From contig JADGJL010000073.1 of assembly GCA_027600665.1 (NCBI GenBank), forward strand, positions 1 to 44,282: DNA of 44,282 bases. Direction: 5' to 3'. Under the pieces are notes generated by a model. It was not told the origin of the DNA, did no database searches, and was given only the letters and a program-made list of their open reading frames with translations. Shown in pieces: positions 9,214 to 20,486 of the stretch. Position numbers and translations under genes: made by a program. The DNA comes from Irineochytrium annulatum. Lineage: Eukaryota; Chytridiomycota; Chytridiomycetes; Chytridiales; Chytridiaceae. The first letter of the stretch is position 1; each line of letters starts with the position of its first letter.

Positions 9214-10648
9214 TTACTCCTCCCTTCCCAACTCTGCATTCGTGCTGGCAGCCTTCCCTTCCACCTCAAAAAGCTCCAGCAGCGCCCCTCCAACCTCCTC
9301 GAAGTCTCTGAGCTCATTATACACCTGCGCCGAAAACCTCACCCACCACCTCCCCTTATGCGGGAAGAACTGCGCGGTCATGTTCCTCGCCTTCAGCAGC
9401 CTCCCTTGCAGCGCCCACACCTCCTTGTCCTCCTTCTCCTTCCGCTCCCACGCCGCGATCAGCGCCGTCCGCGGCGCGCGCACGTTCACCATGCAGGGGA
9501 TGACGCCTTCGCCCGTCGTCGCCTCTGACGCGTCCCCGGGCCCTAGCATCACCTCCGTCCCCCACATATCCGCCACGAGCCGCCCGCCCTCGACGGCCAG
9601 GTCGTGGCATCGCGCCATGATGGCGCGCTCGCCACCGATCCACTCCCTGAAGCGGACGGCCGCGCGCACGGCAAGGAACGCGCTCCAGTCGATCGTGCCG
9701 ATGCCGTGGTAGCCCGCTCTCCAGTCGGCCACGTCCGTCCCGCTCGTGATCGGGTGGGTCACGGCGCCGCGCCAGCGCTCGCCCAGGTACAGGACGGCAG
9801 AGCCGCGCGGCGTGTGGAGCCACTTGTGGAGGTTCGTGACTAGCAGGTCGGGCTTGACGTCCCACTCGCCGATGCGGAGGGGCACCTGCCCGATCGCGTG
9901 CGCGGCGTCCACGACGGTGAAGATGTCATGCGCGCGGAGGAGCCCGAGGAGTGCCGGCAGGGGGTTGATGACGCCGGGCAGGGACGTGATGAGTTCCATC
10001 ATGGCGATAGCGATGCTGCCACCCGCGCTCTCCTCGTCGTCGATGGCGCGTCGGACGCGGTCGACGAGCTCGGCCTCCGAGATGGGCCACTCGACGTCCA
10101 CCGTGAGGACCTCAAGGCCTTCAAGATCGGCTGTGAACGCGGTGGCCTCACCGACATGCAGGTAGACGCACGAGAGCTGCAGGATCTTCCTCTTCCTCCC
10201 AGAGGGCGTCTCGACGCCCTGACCGCGGTCCCTCAGCAGCCTGCGGACGGATCGGAGCGCCGCGTTAGTTCCAGCGGTGGCGTTGTTGACGAACACGAGA
10301 TCATCAACATCGACGGCCAAGATGTCGGCGACGGGCTTGATCGCCTCGTCCAAAGCGGCGTGAAGGTCGTATTTATAAAATAAATCCGGGTTTTCGTCGA
10401 TGCGGGACTGCAGGAGGCGTTGATGGTCGCGCACGCACCGCGGGGTGGAGCCGCAGGACCCATTGTTGAGATGAACGAGCCTGCAGAGGTCGGTTTTTAG
10501 TCAGAATGTACAGGCCTCTTCCACCAAAAAAGCGCGCTTGCCCATCCTTCATCGCGAAAAGCGGCAGCATCGCGCGACCGAACGGCGGCGGCGTCGTCGA
10601 GAAGAGCTCATCGAGGGCCTCATCTGGTGCGTTGACGGCGGCGGTCAT
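9214..10648 (-). CDS. class V PLP-dependent aminotransferase (isopenicillin-N-epimerase-like)
   Basis: This is a fold-type I PLP enzyme of the class V family (relatives of cysteine desulfurase and isopenicillin N epimerase). Two exons are read: 10648-10512 and 10480-9214, about 467 residues. Motifs in order: LNNGSCGSTP near residue 50, VFVNNATAGTNAA (phosphate cup), VVDAAHAIGQ with the Asp that pairs with the pyridine nitrogen (near 237), and NLHKWLHTPRG with the Schiff-base Lys (near 265). The substrate cannot be told. The start is the ATG at 10648; upstream in-frame starts are not ATG. The exon 1/2 join is odd: frame requires a 31-nt intron (GTACAT...CTGCAG), or a homopolymer error in the T-run at about 10527-10532. 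There is no targeting signal. Confidence 0.88.
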
Positions 10649-10903
10649 TGCTGGTTGTTGCTCCGTCGGCACGCCGGTGCAGCCCACCTTTAAGCTTGCT
10701 TTTTGCTTCCGCGTTTTCTTTGCGTAACGCGATGATTCAGTTCGAGTGCCGCACCGCTATCCCCACGGTGGCTCAGTAACGAAGCATTCCCATGCAGCCT
10801 TCCTTTAACTTTTATTCTAGCCGTTTTACTCCCCATCTGCTCAATTGGCCGATCGATGGAACTGAAATGATTTGAAGGTCTGAAGAGAACTCTTGGGAAC
10901 TAT

Positions 10904-11604
10904 CTAGCGGAACGTAGGCCTGCTCTGATACATCGCTATCCTTGCCCGCAAGATGCTGACAACCTCCTCAGGCGACTCTGCTGCCAAGATCACGTCATCA
11001 GAGTCGAAGCGGCGGTATCTCACACGTGGATCCGGTCTCGTGCCGGCCACGGTGTCGGCAATGCCGCCGGTCCCTTTCAACGCGATAACCAAGCGACGGC
11101 CGCTCCACGCAAGAGAAACCTCCGACGCGGTTCCGGCGCCGCCGCCCACCACAACGACGGCGTCGGAACTTGCCACCAACTTATTCCGGCCGTCACCTAG
11201 TTAGTAAAGCATGAGAGTATCAATATCGAAAACAAATAAGGCAAGAAAGAAGTGCATATTTTCAAACCGAGGCCGGATGGAATCACAACATCGACGAACG
11301 GGTTTGCTGCGGACGGATCTGTGCCAGGAATAATCCCGACAGTGGGCGGTCCACCTGCGGTGTGTAAGTTAGGCGATTCACGGCTTAAAAAGCAGCGCGT
11401 CCCACCTGCCACCAACTTCGCCCCTCGGCAAGCTAGCTCCATGACCCCTTGCATTCCTCCAGTGACGACGATCATCCCCGCTGTTGCTAGCAACTTCCCC
11501 ACCGTGAGAGCCTGCTCCGAGATGTATCCGTCTGGAATGCCATTTAGAGTTGGGATCCTGGCATATCCCACAACAGCAACCGTCCATCTCCTCCTCGCGT
11601 ACAT
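10904..11604 (-). CDS. LOG/TIGR00725-like Rossmann protein
   Basis: Two exons, 11604-11268 and 11196-10904, give 209 residues. The product shows the SLOG/lysine-decarboxylase-like nucleotide-binding fold: VAVVGYARIP near the start, TGGMQGVMELACRGA, VGIIPGTDPSAAN and VVVVGGGAGTASEVSLAW, the last matching the PGGxGTxxE signature of LOG-type proteins. It most resembles the TIGR00725 group, whose substrates are unknown; relatives hydrolyse cytokinin-type nucleotides or bind nucleotides. The junction VIPSGLGDGRNKLVAS is restored by removing a 71-nt intron (GTTTGA donor, CTAACTAG acceptor). The ATG at 11604 gives a start right before the first beta strand. The stop of the upstream large gene (11687) is 82 nt away on the same strand. 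Confidence 0.82.
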
Positions 11605-11686
11605 AGGCCTTGCTATAATTTCGTCAACACACTTCTCCCGCAAATCTGCATTTGAAGACAAACATTGTGAGCGCGTCACTTCACCC

Positions 11687-14600
11687 TCATATCCAACCCT
11701 TATCAATCTCGCTCCCATATGCTCCTCCCAAATGGCCAGAGTAGTGGTAGGCCGGGAAATCAATATTCTCGAACTCCCTTGCCATCTCACACATGGGTAC
11801 CATGAAAGCCCAATCGGCAGCCTGGTCGTAGTAATGCCCATCCTTACCCCTCAGATCCTCGTCCCTTACGAGCATGAACAGAGAGCGCCGGAAACTCCTC
11901 AAATGCGTCCACACCTTCCCTGCCGATCGCTTACTCCTGCAGCCCTCGAATGCCTCGGGCATTACGAAGATTTCTCCCATGCCCGAGATCCTATCAAGCC
12001 TCCCCATTCCTCCGACGGCGACCTCCAGCCCAAGCCTCCGCTCATACAAGCGAAACACGCGATCAAGCGTATTCTCAGACGCGAGCTGGTCGTCGAGATC
12101 CATCGTGACCACGACCGCGTCGCCGTCGATAAAGTCCCTCACGGCGAGGCACGTGTTCCTCAAAGACCCAAGCCGCGCCTGCGTCCGGACGACCGAGAAT
12201 CGCGAATCTGCGCCACAAAGGCTATGGACGTAGGCGCCGAGGCCTCGATCATCGTCCATGTCGTCCAACATCACGACACAGCCCCAGGACAGGTCCGTCC
12301 GCTGCTGCATGAGACTCATCAAACCTCGGAGGGCGACCGCATGGAGCAGCAGCGGCCCGCCGCCGCAAGCGACGACGACGTATGGCTCTTGACGACGGAG
12401 CGCGACGTTCCAATCGCGAGGTTTGAAGGCTCGGTCACAGTGGACGGCCCCGCGTTGGTCGGACGGGACGGCCTCGTTCCCCGAGATCTCGACCAGGGAC
12501 CGAAGTAAGTTGATCGCGATGCTGTCATGGCAGTCGTTGGGTGCAACCTTGAGGCGGTTGTCGGGGCGGTGGTCGCATTTCCGCCGCGATAGGATCTCGG
12601 TCCGCTGGAGTGATTAAGAATTGCCTCGTCGAGGATGCGGTACCAGCCCCGCATGAACTGACACGACGTCGAGTCAAACAAGGAATTACATAGAGGGCGC
12701 AAAGATCGCAAGCTGTTACCATCAAATTAGTGCGATGTTGGTGATTGAAGAGGTGCAAGCACGAGAAAGGAGATAGAAGAATTATCACCGGCTCTTGAAG
12801 ATGAAGCTCCCCCGCGATTCAACGCGATACGGCTGCATGCTTGACTTGTCGAAATAGCGGTACGGGAATTTACGCTGGCAATTGCCCGCTTCAAAGCTGT
12901 ATTAGCGCAGATAATTGCCATATGAAACTTACATGAGAATGGGTTCAACGAGAGTGTTACCGCCGCACGGTCTTTCTCATACAACTCCATCGCATCGTCG
13001 ATAAGAGAGTGATCGGTCTCCGTCCTCCCCACGATCAAATCCAAATCCACCTGCAGCACCACCTCGCCCTCACACGCGTCCAACCCTTCAAAGAAGCTGA
13101 TAACCGGCACACCCGTCCCCGCATGCGTGGCCCTCCCGGCGTCCGCCACGTTTTCTACCCCGAACCAGTCCGCTAAGACCCTCTCGGCGCCACCCGGTCC
13201 ATCACAAACGACGACCTTGTCGATCCAGCCTTCGTCCTTTAACTTCCCCAAGTGCCGAAGTAGCGCGTCCATGTCCCCCTCGCCGTGCGCCCTTACAAAA
13301 TCGACACGCCTCGAGTCAACGACCACGATACGCTCGTCGAAAGGCCGCGGCGCGTCCAGCTGCGTCACGAGGTGCCGGACGGACCTTTTCACGAGCGCGT
13401 GCTCCATCGCGCACGCTTTGATCAGGAGCGACGTCTTCGGGACCTGGCGTGCCGTGGGCGGGAGGGGCTCGAGTCGCAGAAGGACGTGTGACGGCTGCAT
13501 CATGAGCGTGTCGCCGTCGATCGTGGGGACGTGACGGGTACCAGGAAGGATACGGTAGCCGGCTCGCCCGCACCAGCGACGGAGAAGGTGCCAAAGTGTG
13601 GGCGTCATCGACCACGGTTCCTCGATCGGGATGATGCACGTGCAGGCGTAGTCACCAAGCGGGGCTAAAGTGGAGGCAATGGAGCACTCGGATGCCGTTG
13701 ACGCGATTGCGGCGTGAACGTAGACGTCGGCAAGCGAGGACGGTTTCGATGGTTGATGATTGGAGGTCGTGAGGATCCGAGACTTCGGAAAGCTCTTGTG
13801 GAGACGAAAGCGCAGGGCGTGATGGAGCGGGCCTTCGCCGAGCATGACGGTGCTTGCAATCTCACTCGAGATTACTTCACCGAGCGCCGCCACGTACTGA
13901 GCGAGCAGTGATCGCCCGTGTTTGATGTCGTCTAAACAAACGGTGAAAGGCCACGCGACGGCGTCGGGGACCAGAATTTCCCACCCGGCGATATCCGGCA
14001 TATCCGGCTCCGTTCTCACCCTCCCCAATCGCGTCTCCAAAGCGTCGGCATTCACACGGCCGAAAAACCTCCACATTAAAAAAAGCTTCCGACACATCAG
14101 CGCCTCCTCTTCCTCTGACCAAGGCTCAATATCCATTCCAATGTCCACATGAGTGAGCCCGCTGCAACCGAAAACGAAGTTTCTCGGCGACACGTTCTGG
14201 CACGTCACATTCGCCTCTCTGCACTCCCTCACGAACGCAACGAGTTCCGACCCGGCTGGCCTTCGCGCACATGTCGCCGACAGGTGGGCCCACGTCTCGC
14301 CCACAACGTACGGACGGAACATGATGACGGTGTCGGGAGGAACACTGCGCGCGTTGTCGCGCGCGACGATCTCGAGGGGTAGCGACAGTTTTGGCTTGTC
14401 TTGGTTGGACTTGCACATAGACTGAAGAAGGCGTATTTTGTCGGCCCATCGTGGGTGGCGGCACGCGCCGTCGAAGGCCTTGAGGACGAAGCAGTGGTCG
14501 ACGGCCGGCTCCACTTCACGACCGGGAAGCCTGCGGAAGAATTTGGCAGAGACTTTAAACGAGACACCTTCGCCCCCTTCAGCAATACACTCGAGGGCGT

Positions 14601-15273
14601 CGTCAGGGAGTCTAAAATATTCCGTGATATAATTCCTCATCTTTTCCACACGCAGCTTGATGGCCAGGGACAAAGTCATCGCATCCATTGCAGTCTCGAG
14701 GAGGTGATGGGGGAACATCTTGAATAGTCGAGTCTCATTTCCGTGTACGCCGTCGGATGTGAGCAGCTGCTGATAAACCAGATCCGCTGCACCAGAAGCG
14801 TCTAAGAATGGCGCATTCTTTGTCAACCTCTCGGCCTCGATCCCGCCGCGGAACGCATCCACAAGCATCGCGACGGTGTCGACCTTGTACCTCCCTGGAA
14901 GATCCCTGAACGCCAACGCCTCGGCCTGAAGAAGCACTTCCGGCTCATTCCCCCCACGCACACCCCCGACAGACCATTGCACCGCGATGCGAAAGCCCTC
15001 CCCGGCCAGCGCCCGCACGCATTTCTCGACGACGCATCGAACATCGCGATCTGTTCCATCACGCCCCTCATTCACAAGCTCGATCCAGACCGGGTACAGG
15101 GTGATGTCGAGTCCGACGATATCCAGGTTGTGTTGCTGCTGCTGACGAGAGAGACGTCGAACAAAGGTTGTCGCCCACTCGATGCGCAGCGCCAAGGTCT
15201 GGAGACTACCAAAAGCGACCGGGATCCCAATGACGAGCCAAATCCGCCTGACCGGTTCGTTCACTCCGAGCAT
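11687..15273 (-). CDS. large protein with kinase-like domain and two GT-A glycosyltransferase domains
   Basis: Exon 1 runs from 15273 to about 12935. Residues 10-30 are hydrophobic (possible membrane anchor). About 228-400 resembles an atypical kinase: GGEGVSFKV glycine loop, FVLKAF with the Lys, SPRNFVF and HVDIGMDIEPW in place of the catalytic and metal loops. About 620-780 is a GT-A glycosyltransferase domain with LQVDLDLIVG (DxD). Exon 2 (about 12896-12789) encodes KFPYRYFDKSSMQPYRVESR and more. A second GT-A domain follows after 12712, with VTMDLDDQL, GKVWTHLRSFRRSLF and ADWAFMVPMCEMA. It probably transfers sugars, acceptor unknown. Two places do not join in frame: exon 1/2 near 12930, and 12605-12612, where one base appears to be missing. 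The gene may therefore be frameshifted, or the assembly has indels. Confidence 0.7.
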
Positions 15274-15920
15274 CGCGACGTGGGACGCAGGATCTCAGAT
15301 GGTCAACATAAGAACGATCCAGCAGGCGGGACATCACCGTCCGAAGAAGTAATAACTGGTCCCAAAAACAGCACGACGGCCAGCAACTGCCGAACCGTCC
15401 ATTAATAAAGTGAATCTTTAGCAATGGTGAGTTTATCTCGTATTGCCCGGTACAAATGCACGCTCGCCCGGGCCCGCCTCCGAGTCCTCCACGACCTGCC
15501 ATGACAACCAGCGAAATTGGAAGCCGATCAACCAAGAATCAAGACAGCGCCATGATACGGGTGCGACGTCGCAGGCTCACTGATCCAGACGACAGCGACA
15601 GCTATACGCGTCAAAGTTCTTTTGAGTCGGGCTTCTCTCATTCTTGCATGCCTCCCACAATGAAGGCCTCCCCTTCCACGAAGATCAACCTCCCCGGCAA
15701 TACGTCACTTCGATAAGTATGCACGATTTGCCGTCATGCAGATCACGCGAGTGATCCCTCCTGCAAAGACATTGACAATGCAAGCCTTCGCTGGACTGCC
15801 GGGCTTACGGCTGCGCCAGTTAGTTGGCATGCTAGTCTGGTTCTGTGCGTTTCTGTGCGTCACCTGACTATCAAGATCGCGTTCCCGATGAAAGTTTCTT
15901 TTGAATGCCTTTCTCGACAA
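15274..15920. other. intergenic between divergent genes
   Basis: This is shared upstream DNA of the kinase/glycosyltransferase gene (-) and glucoamylase B (+). An additional 5' exon of the former could lie at 15270-15340, where a second frame is open, but no in-frame splice join was found. Nothing else was seen. Confidence 0.5.
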
Positions 15921-15929
15921 TATAAAAGG
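15921..15929 (+). promoter_or_regulatory. TATA box of glucoamylase B
   Basis: TATAAAAGG lies about 45 nt before the ATG at 15971 and is followed by ATG-C as in copy A. The core CTCGAC-N4-ATAAAAGGATG is shared with the glucoamylase A promoter. Confidence 0.7.
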
Positions 15930-15970
15930 ATGCCTCGTTCATCCTCTGGCGCCTCATCCGGCCAGCCGCC

Positions 15971-18002
15971 ATGCACACCAAGTTCCTTGCCTCCGTCGCG
16001 TCCGCCGTTCTCGCGGCCTCCACGGCCGTCGCGTCAACCCAGGTTCAAGTCGGGTACCACTCCTTCGATGGCGCTACACTCGTCGGAATGATAACCGTCC
16101 AAGGTATCCATCATCATTTAATCGATACTTGCGCCTTTTCGCGGCTAAAAACTGACGGCAATAATGGAAAGATCTCGCGTTCCAGAAGACTGTTACTGTC
16201 CATTACAGCGACCGCAACGGCGTGTTTAACGGGGTGTGCCCTGCTGTCTGGGTCGCTCATATTGGCTCAGACGACAACCGTTTTGAAAGCTGGAAGTTTG
16301 TTTGCAACATCGGAAGCGCAGGTATCAGGTACGAGCGTTGGTGTTTCCTGGCACGTTTGCTGATTGACTGATAACTTTGGTTATGCAGCCAATTCTACGT
16401 CCAGTACGATGTCGCCGGCCAGAGCTACTACGACAACGGTTGCGGATCGGGGTATGTTTGTTGCGAGTTTCGTTTGCATCCTTTTTTTTTGGTATATCTT
16501 TGATGACTTACTCTATTCTCAATAGATGCAACTACGCCGTGACCGTGACTCCACCGCCCAGCATCGGCAACGGCGGATTCGCGGACGACATTACCCAATG
16601 GCTCAGTGCCGCCGTCCCCGCCGCCGTTACGAACCTCAGGGCCAACATTCACCCTGCGAACACGATCCCTGGTATCGTCGTGGCCGCGCCCGCTAATAAT
16701 GCAAACAACTATTTCTTTCACTGGTAATATTCTTCTCGACTGAATTTGATGTTCTTCCTGTCGAGCTTAACCTCTTCAAAATGCAGGATCCGCGATTCCT
16801 CCCTCGTTATGACGTCCCTCCTCTCCGTCTTCCGCCAAACCGCCGATCAATCTATCGTCGGCCTTTTTGCTGACTATCAGACCCTCACTCGGCACCTCCA
16901 GACCATCAAGCTCTTGACGGGCCTCGGCGAGCCTAAAGTTCAAGTAGACGGCTCGGACTTCACGCCCGACTGGTGCCGCCCGCAAAATGACGGTCCCGCC
17001 CTCCGCGCGTCTTCCTTTATCCGCTTCGTCAACACTCTCTTCCCTCATGATGTTAGCCAGATCCTGTCGATCTACAATGCCACCAACACCGGTGTTATCG
17101 TTACGGACTTGAACTATATCGCGGACAGGAACGTCTACACCAACAACACAAACTGCGACCTGTGGGAGGAGCGCCGCGACGTCTACCTCTACACGCTCAT
17201 GTCCCAGCGCAAGGCCCTCCGGGAGGGTGCGGCCCTTGCTACCTCCCTCGGCGACTCTGCCAACGCTCAGAAGTGGGCCGCGGCCGCGAGCGACATCGAC
17301 ACCCTGCTGCCGCAGTTCTACAACCCGTCGACGCAGCTCATCCGCCGCGGCGCTTCCGACCCGGCCCTCGACACGGCCATCGCCCTCAACGCCATTCATA
17401 ACGACATCGACGGTGTCTACGGCCCCGCTGACGATCGCGTCCTTGGCACGTTGTACACCTTCGCCGCATCGTTTTGGCCAGAGTACGGCGTCAACCACAA
17501 TCGCCCGCTTGTCGACTCGGCCGGCCTGCCCGTGTCGCTCGCCATCGGTCGCTACAACGGCGATCACTACAACGGCACCGGGAGCTCCAACGGCGCCAGC
17601 ACGGGCCACGCGTGGTTCCTCGCAGACCTCGCGTTCGCCGAGGTGTACTACAAGGCCGCGTCCGCGTATTTGAACCAGAACAGCATCACGGTCACGGCCG
17701 TCAACTTGCCCTTCATGACGGGCAACCGTCCCGCTGGGTTGGGCCTCAAAAACCTCAAGGTCGGGACTTACAGCGGCACTACGCCCGAGTTTAAAGCTAT
17801 CGTCGCGCAGTTGAAGGAGCTCGGGGACACCTACGTGCGGTCCGTTAAGTTCCACGCGGGCGGGTTCAACCTGAATGAGCAGTACAACAGGGACTCAGGG
17901 ATGGCGGAGGGGGTCAGGGACCTGACTTGGAGCTACGCGGCGTTAATTACGGCAAACGCGGCGAGGGAGAGCCTGGTGCAGATGTCGTCGAGGAGGCGTT
18001 GA
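15971..18002 (+). CDS. secreted glucoamylase B (CBM21 + GH15)
   Basis: This is a paralogue of the gene at 4702-6769 with the same enzyme role. Five exons, 15971-16103, 16172-16328, 16389-16451, 16526-16723 and 16787-18002, give 588 residues. The first four exons have exactly the same lengths as in copy A and the fifth is one codon shorter, so the pair arose by duplication of an intron-containing gene. Signal peptide 1-21, CBM21 about 23-118, GH15 after that. The general-acid motif CDLWEERRDVY, the general-base motif NEQYNRDSG and the DLTWSYAALITAN signature are intact. Introns have diverged more than exons. The stop is 243 bp before the start codon of the seven-helix membrane protein A on the same strand. 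Both copies appear functional. Confidence 0.95.
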
Positions 18003-18245
18003 TGGGATGTGGAATATTTTGTGTCAAATTACGCCTGCCAGCTCTACTGTGCCAATCGTTTGTACCTCTTAGCATGCTTTTATGCTGGTCAGCCAGTCGA
18101 TGTGCAGTCTCTATGCGCTTATACATAGAATCAGAATACAGAACAATGTTTTGTTCGTGTGATCACCGGGATGTCCTTCTTTTTGAAACCGCGTCAATCT
18201 CGACGATGATAAGCAACCCCATTTCCCCGCGGCATACCCCTCACC

Positions 18246-19287
18246 ATGTCGACCACCGCGTTCCTCACCAACCTCAACGCGACCGCAAACTCCATATCCT
18301 TTGCCGTCCTTCTGATCGTCGTCGCGACGGGCCACTGGCGCGTCCAGCTCCGTCTCAGAGACCTGGTTATTGTCATGCTCTACCTTGAATGTCTGGCGAC
18401 CGCTTTCGCTTGGTCCGCAGAGATCTGGGCGGACTACTTGAATCCCTGCTCGAGCCTCTCCCTCTGGTTCCTCGGCGACTTCTTCTGGAGCCTTAAGGAC
18501 GCCGCGAAGTACGCGTACATGATGTACAGGGCGCTCGCCATCAGCGCCACGGACTTCAAGTACTCGCACGCCGTCACGGTCGCAACTGGCGTGATCTCTA
18601 TCGTGCTCTACTGGGCTCTGATGGTCGAGATCTACTACTTCGGCGACAGTTGCAGCGGCACCGGGAACGCGGCTTCGGCAGCAACAGTGACCCTGCCCCT
18701 TCTGTATAGCTACTGGACCACGGTCGACATTATAGTTGGCGCCCTGAACATCTCCAAGTTTTATCAACACCAGACGGAGTACAGCAAAGTCTCCTCGCTC
18801 GGGGGCCGCTCCACAAACGCGAACGACCTGTACAGCAGGCTGGCCGAGCGTGAGCTCGTTCAGCTTCTCGTGGTCGGCGCACTCATGATTATGGTGACAA
18901 TGTTCTCCATCTACCGCGTCACCGTCCCGGGCAAGTCAACCACGATCACGATGAGCACCTATGTATTCGTTATGACGCAAGCCATCCTCGTCAGTCATGC
19001 CTTCAACAGCGAACGGGCAAAAGAGGCGGAAGACAGTACTGTTCTTCGTAAGGCTTCGAAGGTAAGAATCAATCGCTCTACTCACCTTTGTCAAAGATCT
19101 CTAATTCGACATAGAAGGGCGTCGGGAGCGAAAGGGCGAAGGAGCAGGAGGACGCTACCCTATCTCACAAAGGTTCGAAGGTATGATTGCTTACCCGTTC
19201 TTGTTATTTGTATCGGAAAATGTCTCATTCGACACCAAGAGGATCGCGGAGCGCAAGCCATCGACCAGCGCCTGCGAGGATGTATAA
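18246..19287 (+). CDS. seven-helix membrane protein A, family unknown
   Basis: Three exons, 18246-19061, 19115-19180 and 19240-19287, give 309 residues. About seven hydrophobic segments are visible, for example LLIVVATG, LVIVMLYLECLATAFAW, LWFLGDFFW, GVISIVLYWALMVEIYYF, LVQLLVVGALMIMVTMF and YVFVMTQAILVSHAF. The topology is receptor- or channel-like, but I recognise no family motif. The cytoplasmic tail contains a duplicated block: exon 1 ends NSERAKEAEDSTVLRKASK and exon 2 is GSERAKEQEDATLSHKGSK, while the two introns end with similar sequence. The last exon ends in Glu-Asp-Val. A paralogue lies at 42830-43750 on the other strand and lacks the duplicated exon. Confidence 0.82.
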
Positions 19288-20486
19288 TGCTCATTCTGCA
19301 GACAATGCGGACCAACCCGCTACGTGTTTAATGCCGTTCCATTTATTTGTGCATTCATCTCCTTCGTTCGAATATTGCAGAACAGCAAATCTTTCGCCTT
19401 TGTTAATGCAGGCTCAGTTAGTCGCAACAAAAATCGGAAATCTTTTTTGCAGACGTCGCTAGTTCGTTCCCAGTCGGCTTTGCAAACATGTGCGTTTTCT
19501 TTTGTTCAGCAAAACTCCTGTGCTGTGAACTGTCACGATGGCGGAGTGTTATTATTTTGTCTTTCCTCCCCGACAATTATCAGCATGAAAAAGAGGCCTC
19601 CATAAGGCCACCAAAACGTCCAAACGCCAGGTTAAAAACGTTTAACTACACCGTCGTTCTAGCTCCATACCTTCAGCTGCCCGTCGGCGGTGATCCACAG
19701 CATCGGCCCCCATATTTTGTCGTACCGCCAGAAGAAGAAAAAAACCGGCATATCCCAGAACGGCGCCCAAGGCGATCCAGGGTCCCCAAAGAGTGGTCAG
19801 CGCCGTTGAATCGCCAGCAATAGCTCAAACTCTTTCTAACAACGTCCTCAACGTAATCTAGGCGACCGCGGAGAAGGTTGCCGTGCTGCCCGGGCTTCTC
19901 TCCCTGACGTCGTTTCCAGGTCGCTTCTGCCAATCCTAGATAGTCGACTCCCAGCTCAGGAGCTTAGCGCGAGATCGGCGTGTCGCGTCCCTCTGAGGGA
20001 GGCCCACGTTTGATTCACCCCACCGCCGAGGGACACGACAATGTCCAAGAAACCTCCTGCTTGTTAATAACCCGTCTGACGACATCTTCGCCGTCTCAAG
20101 CCAATACATCCATCTGCCCGCTCCCTGCGAAGTCACGCACTCGCCAAGAAATATCTCGCTGCCAGCCAGTATGTGCTGGTCACCGTAAGACCTCAGCAAG
20201 CCGCCGGCGATGGGACCACGTCAGGGATCCGAGAAAGTTGGCCGTTCTGGATGGTCAGTCGCGAATCAATCGTTGGGGACTACTTTCAAGCCTTCACTTC
20301 AAGCGATGCGTATGGTAAGGTATTGATGACCGCCAGGAACTGCTGGATGGCCGAGGGAGCCTATTAACGAACGGGCCGTGCGGGGTTGGGAAACGGTGTG
20401 CAACAGCCTTGGGGAGGGGCCGGACGGAGCCCGGTGGTGCTCGCCTCCTTGGTCGTCAGATCTGACTCGCCCTACCTTTCAAATAG
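19288..20486. other. 1.2-kb intergenic with two weak coding hints
   Basis: No firm gene. On the minus strand a frame at 19826-19642 encodes TTLWGPWIALGAVLGYAGF followed by more hydrophobic residues and a basic tail, which looks like a membrane helix but has no ATG. Near 20306-20314 an ATGCGTATG followed by GTAAGG could be the first exon of the ubiquitin hydrolase. Confidence 0.45.

Noticed and set aside
16776..17855. 359-codon minus-strand frame opposite glucoamylase B
   Set aside because: Antisense shadow of the GH15 exon; composition rich in V, G, D and R without motifs.
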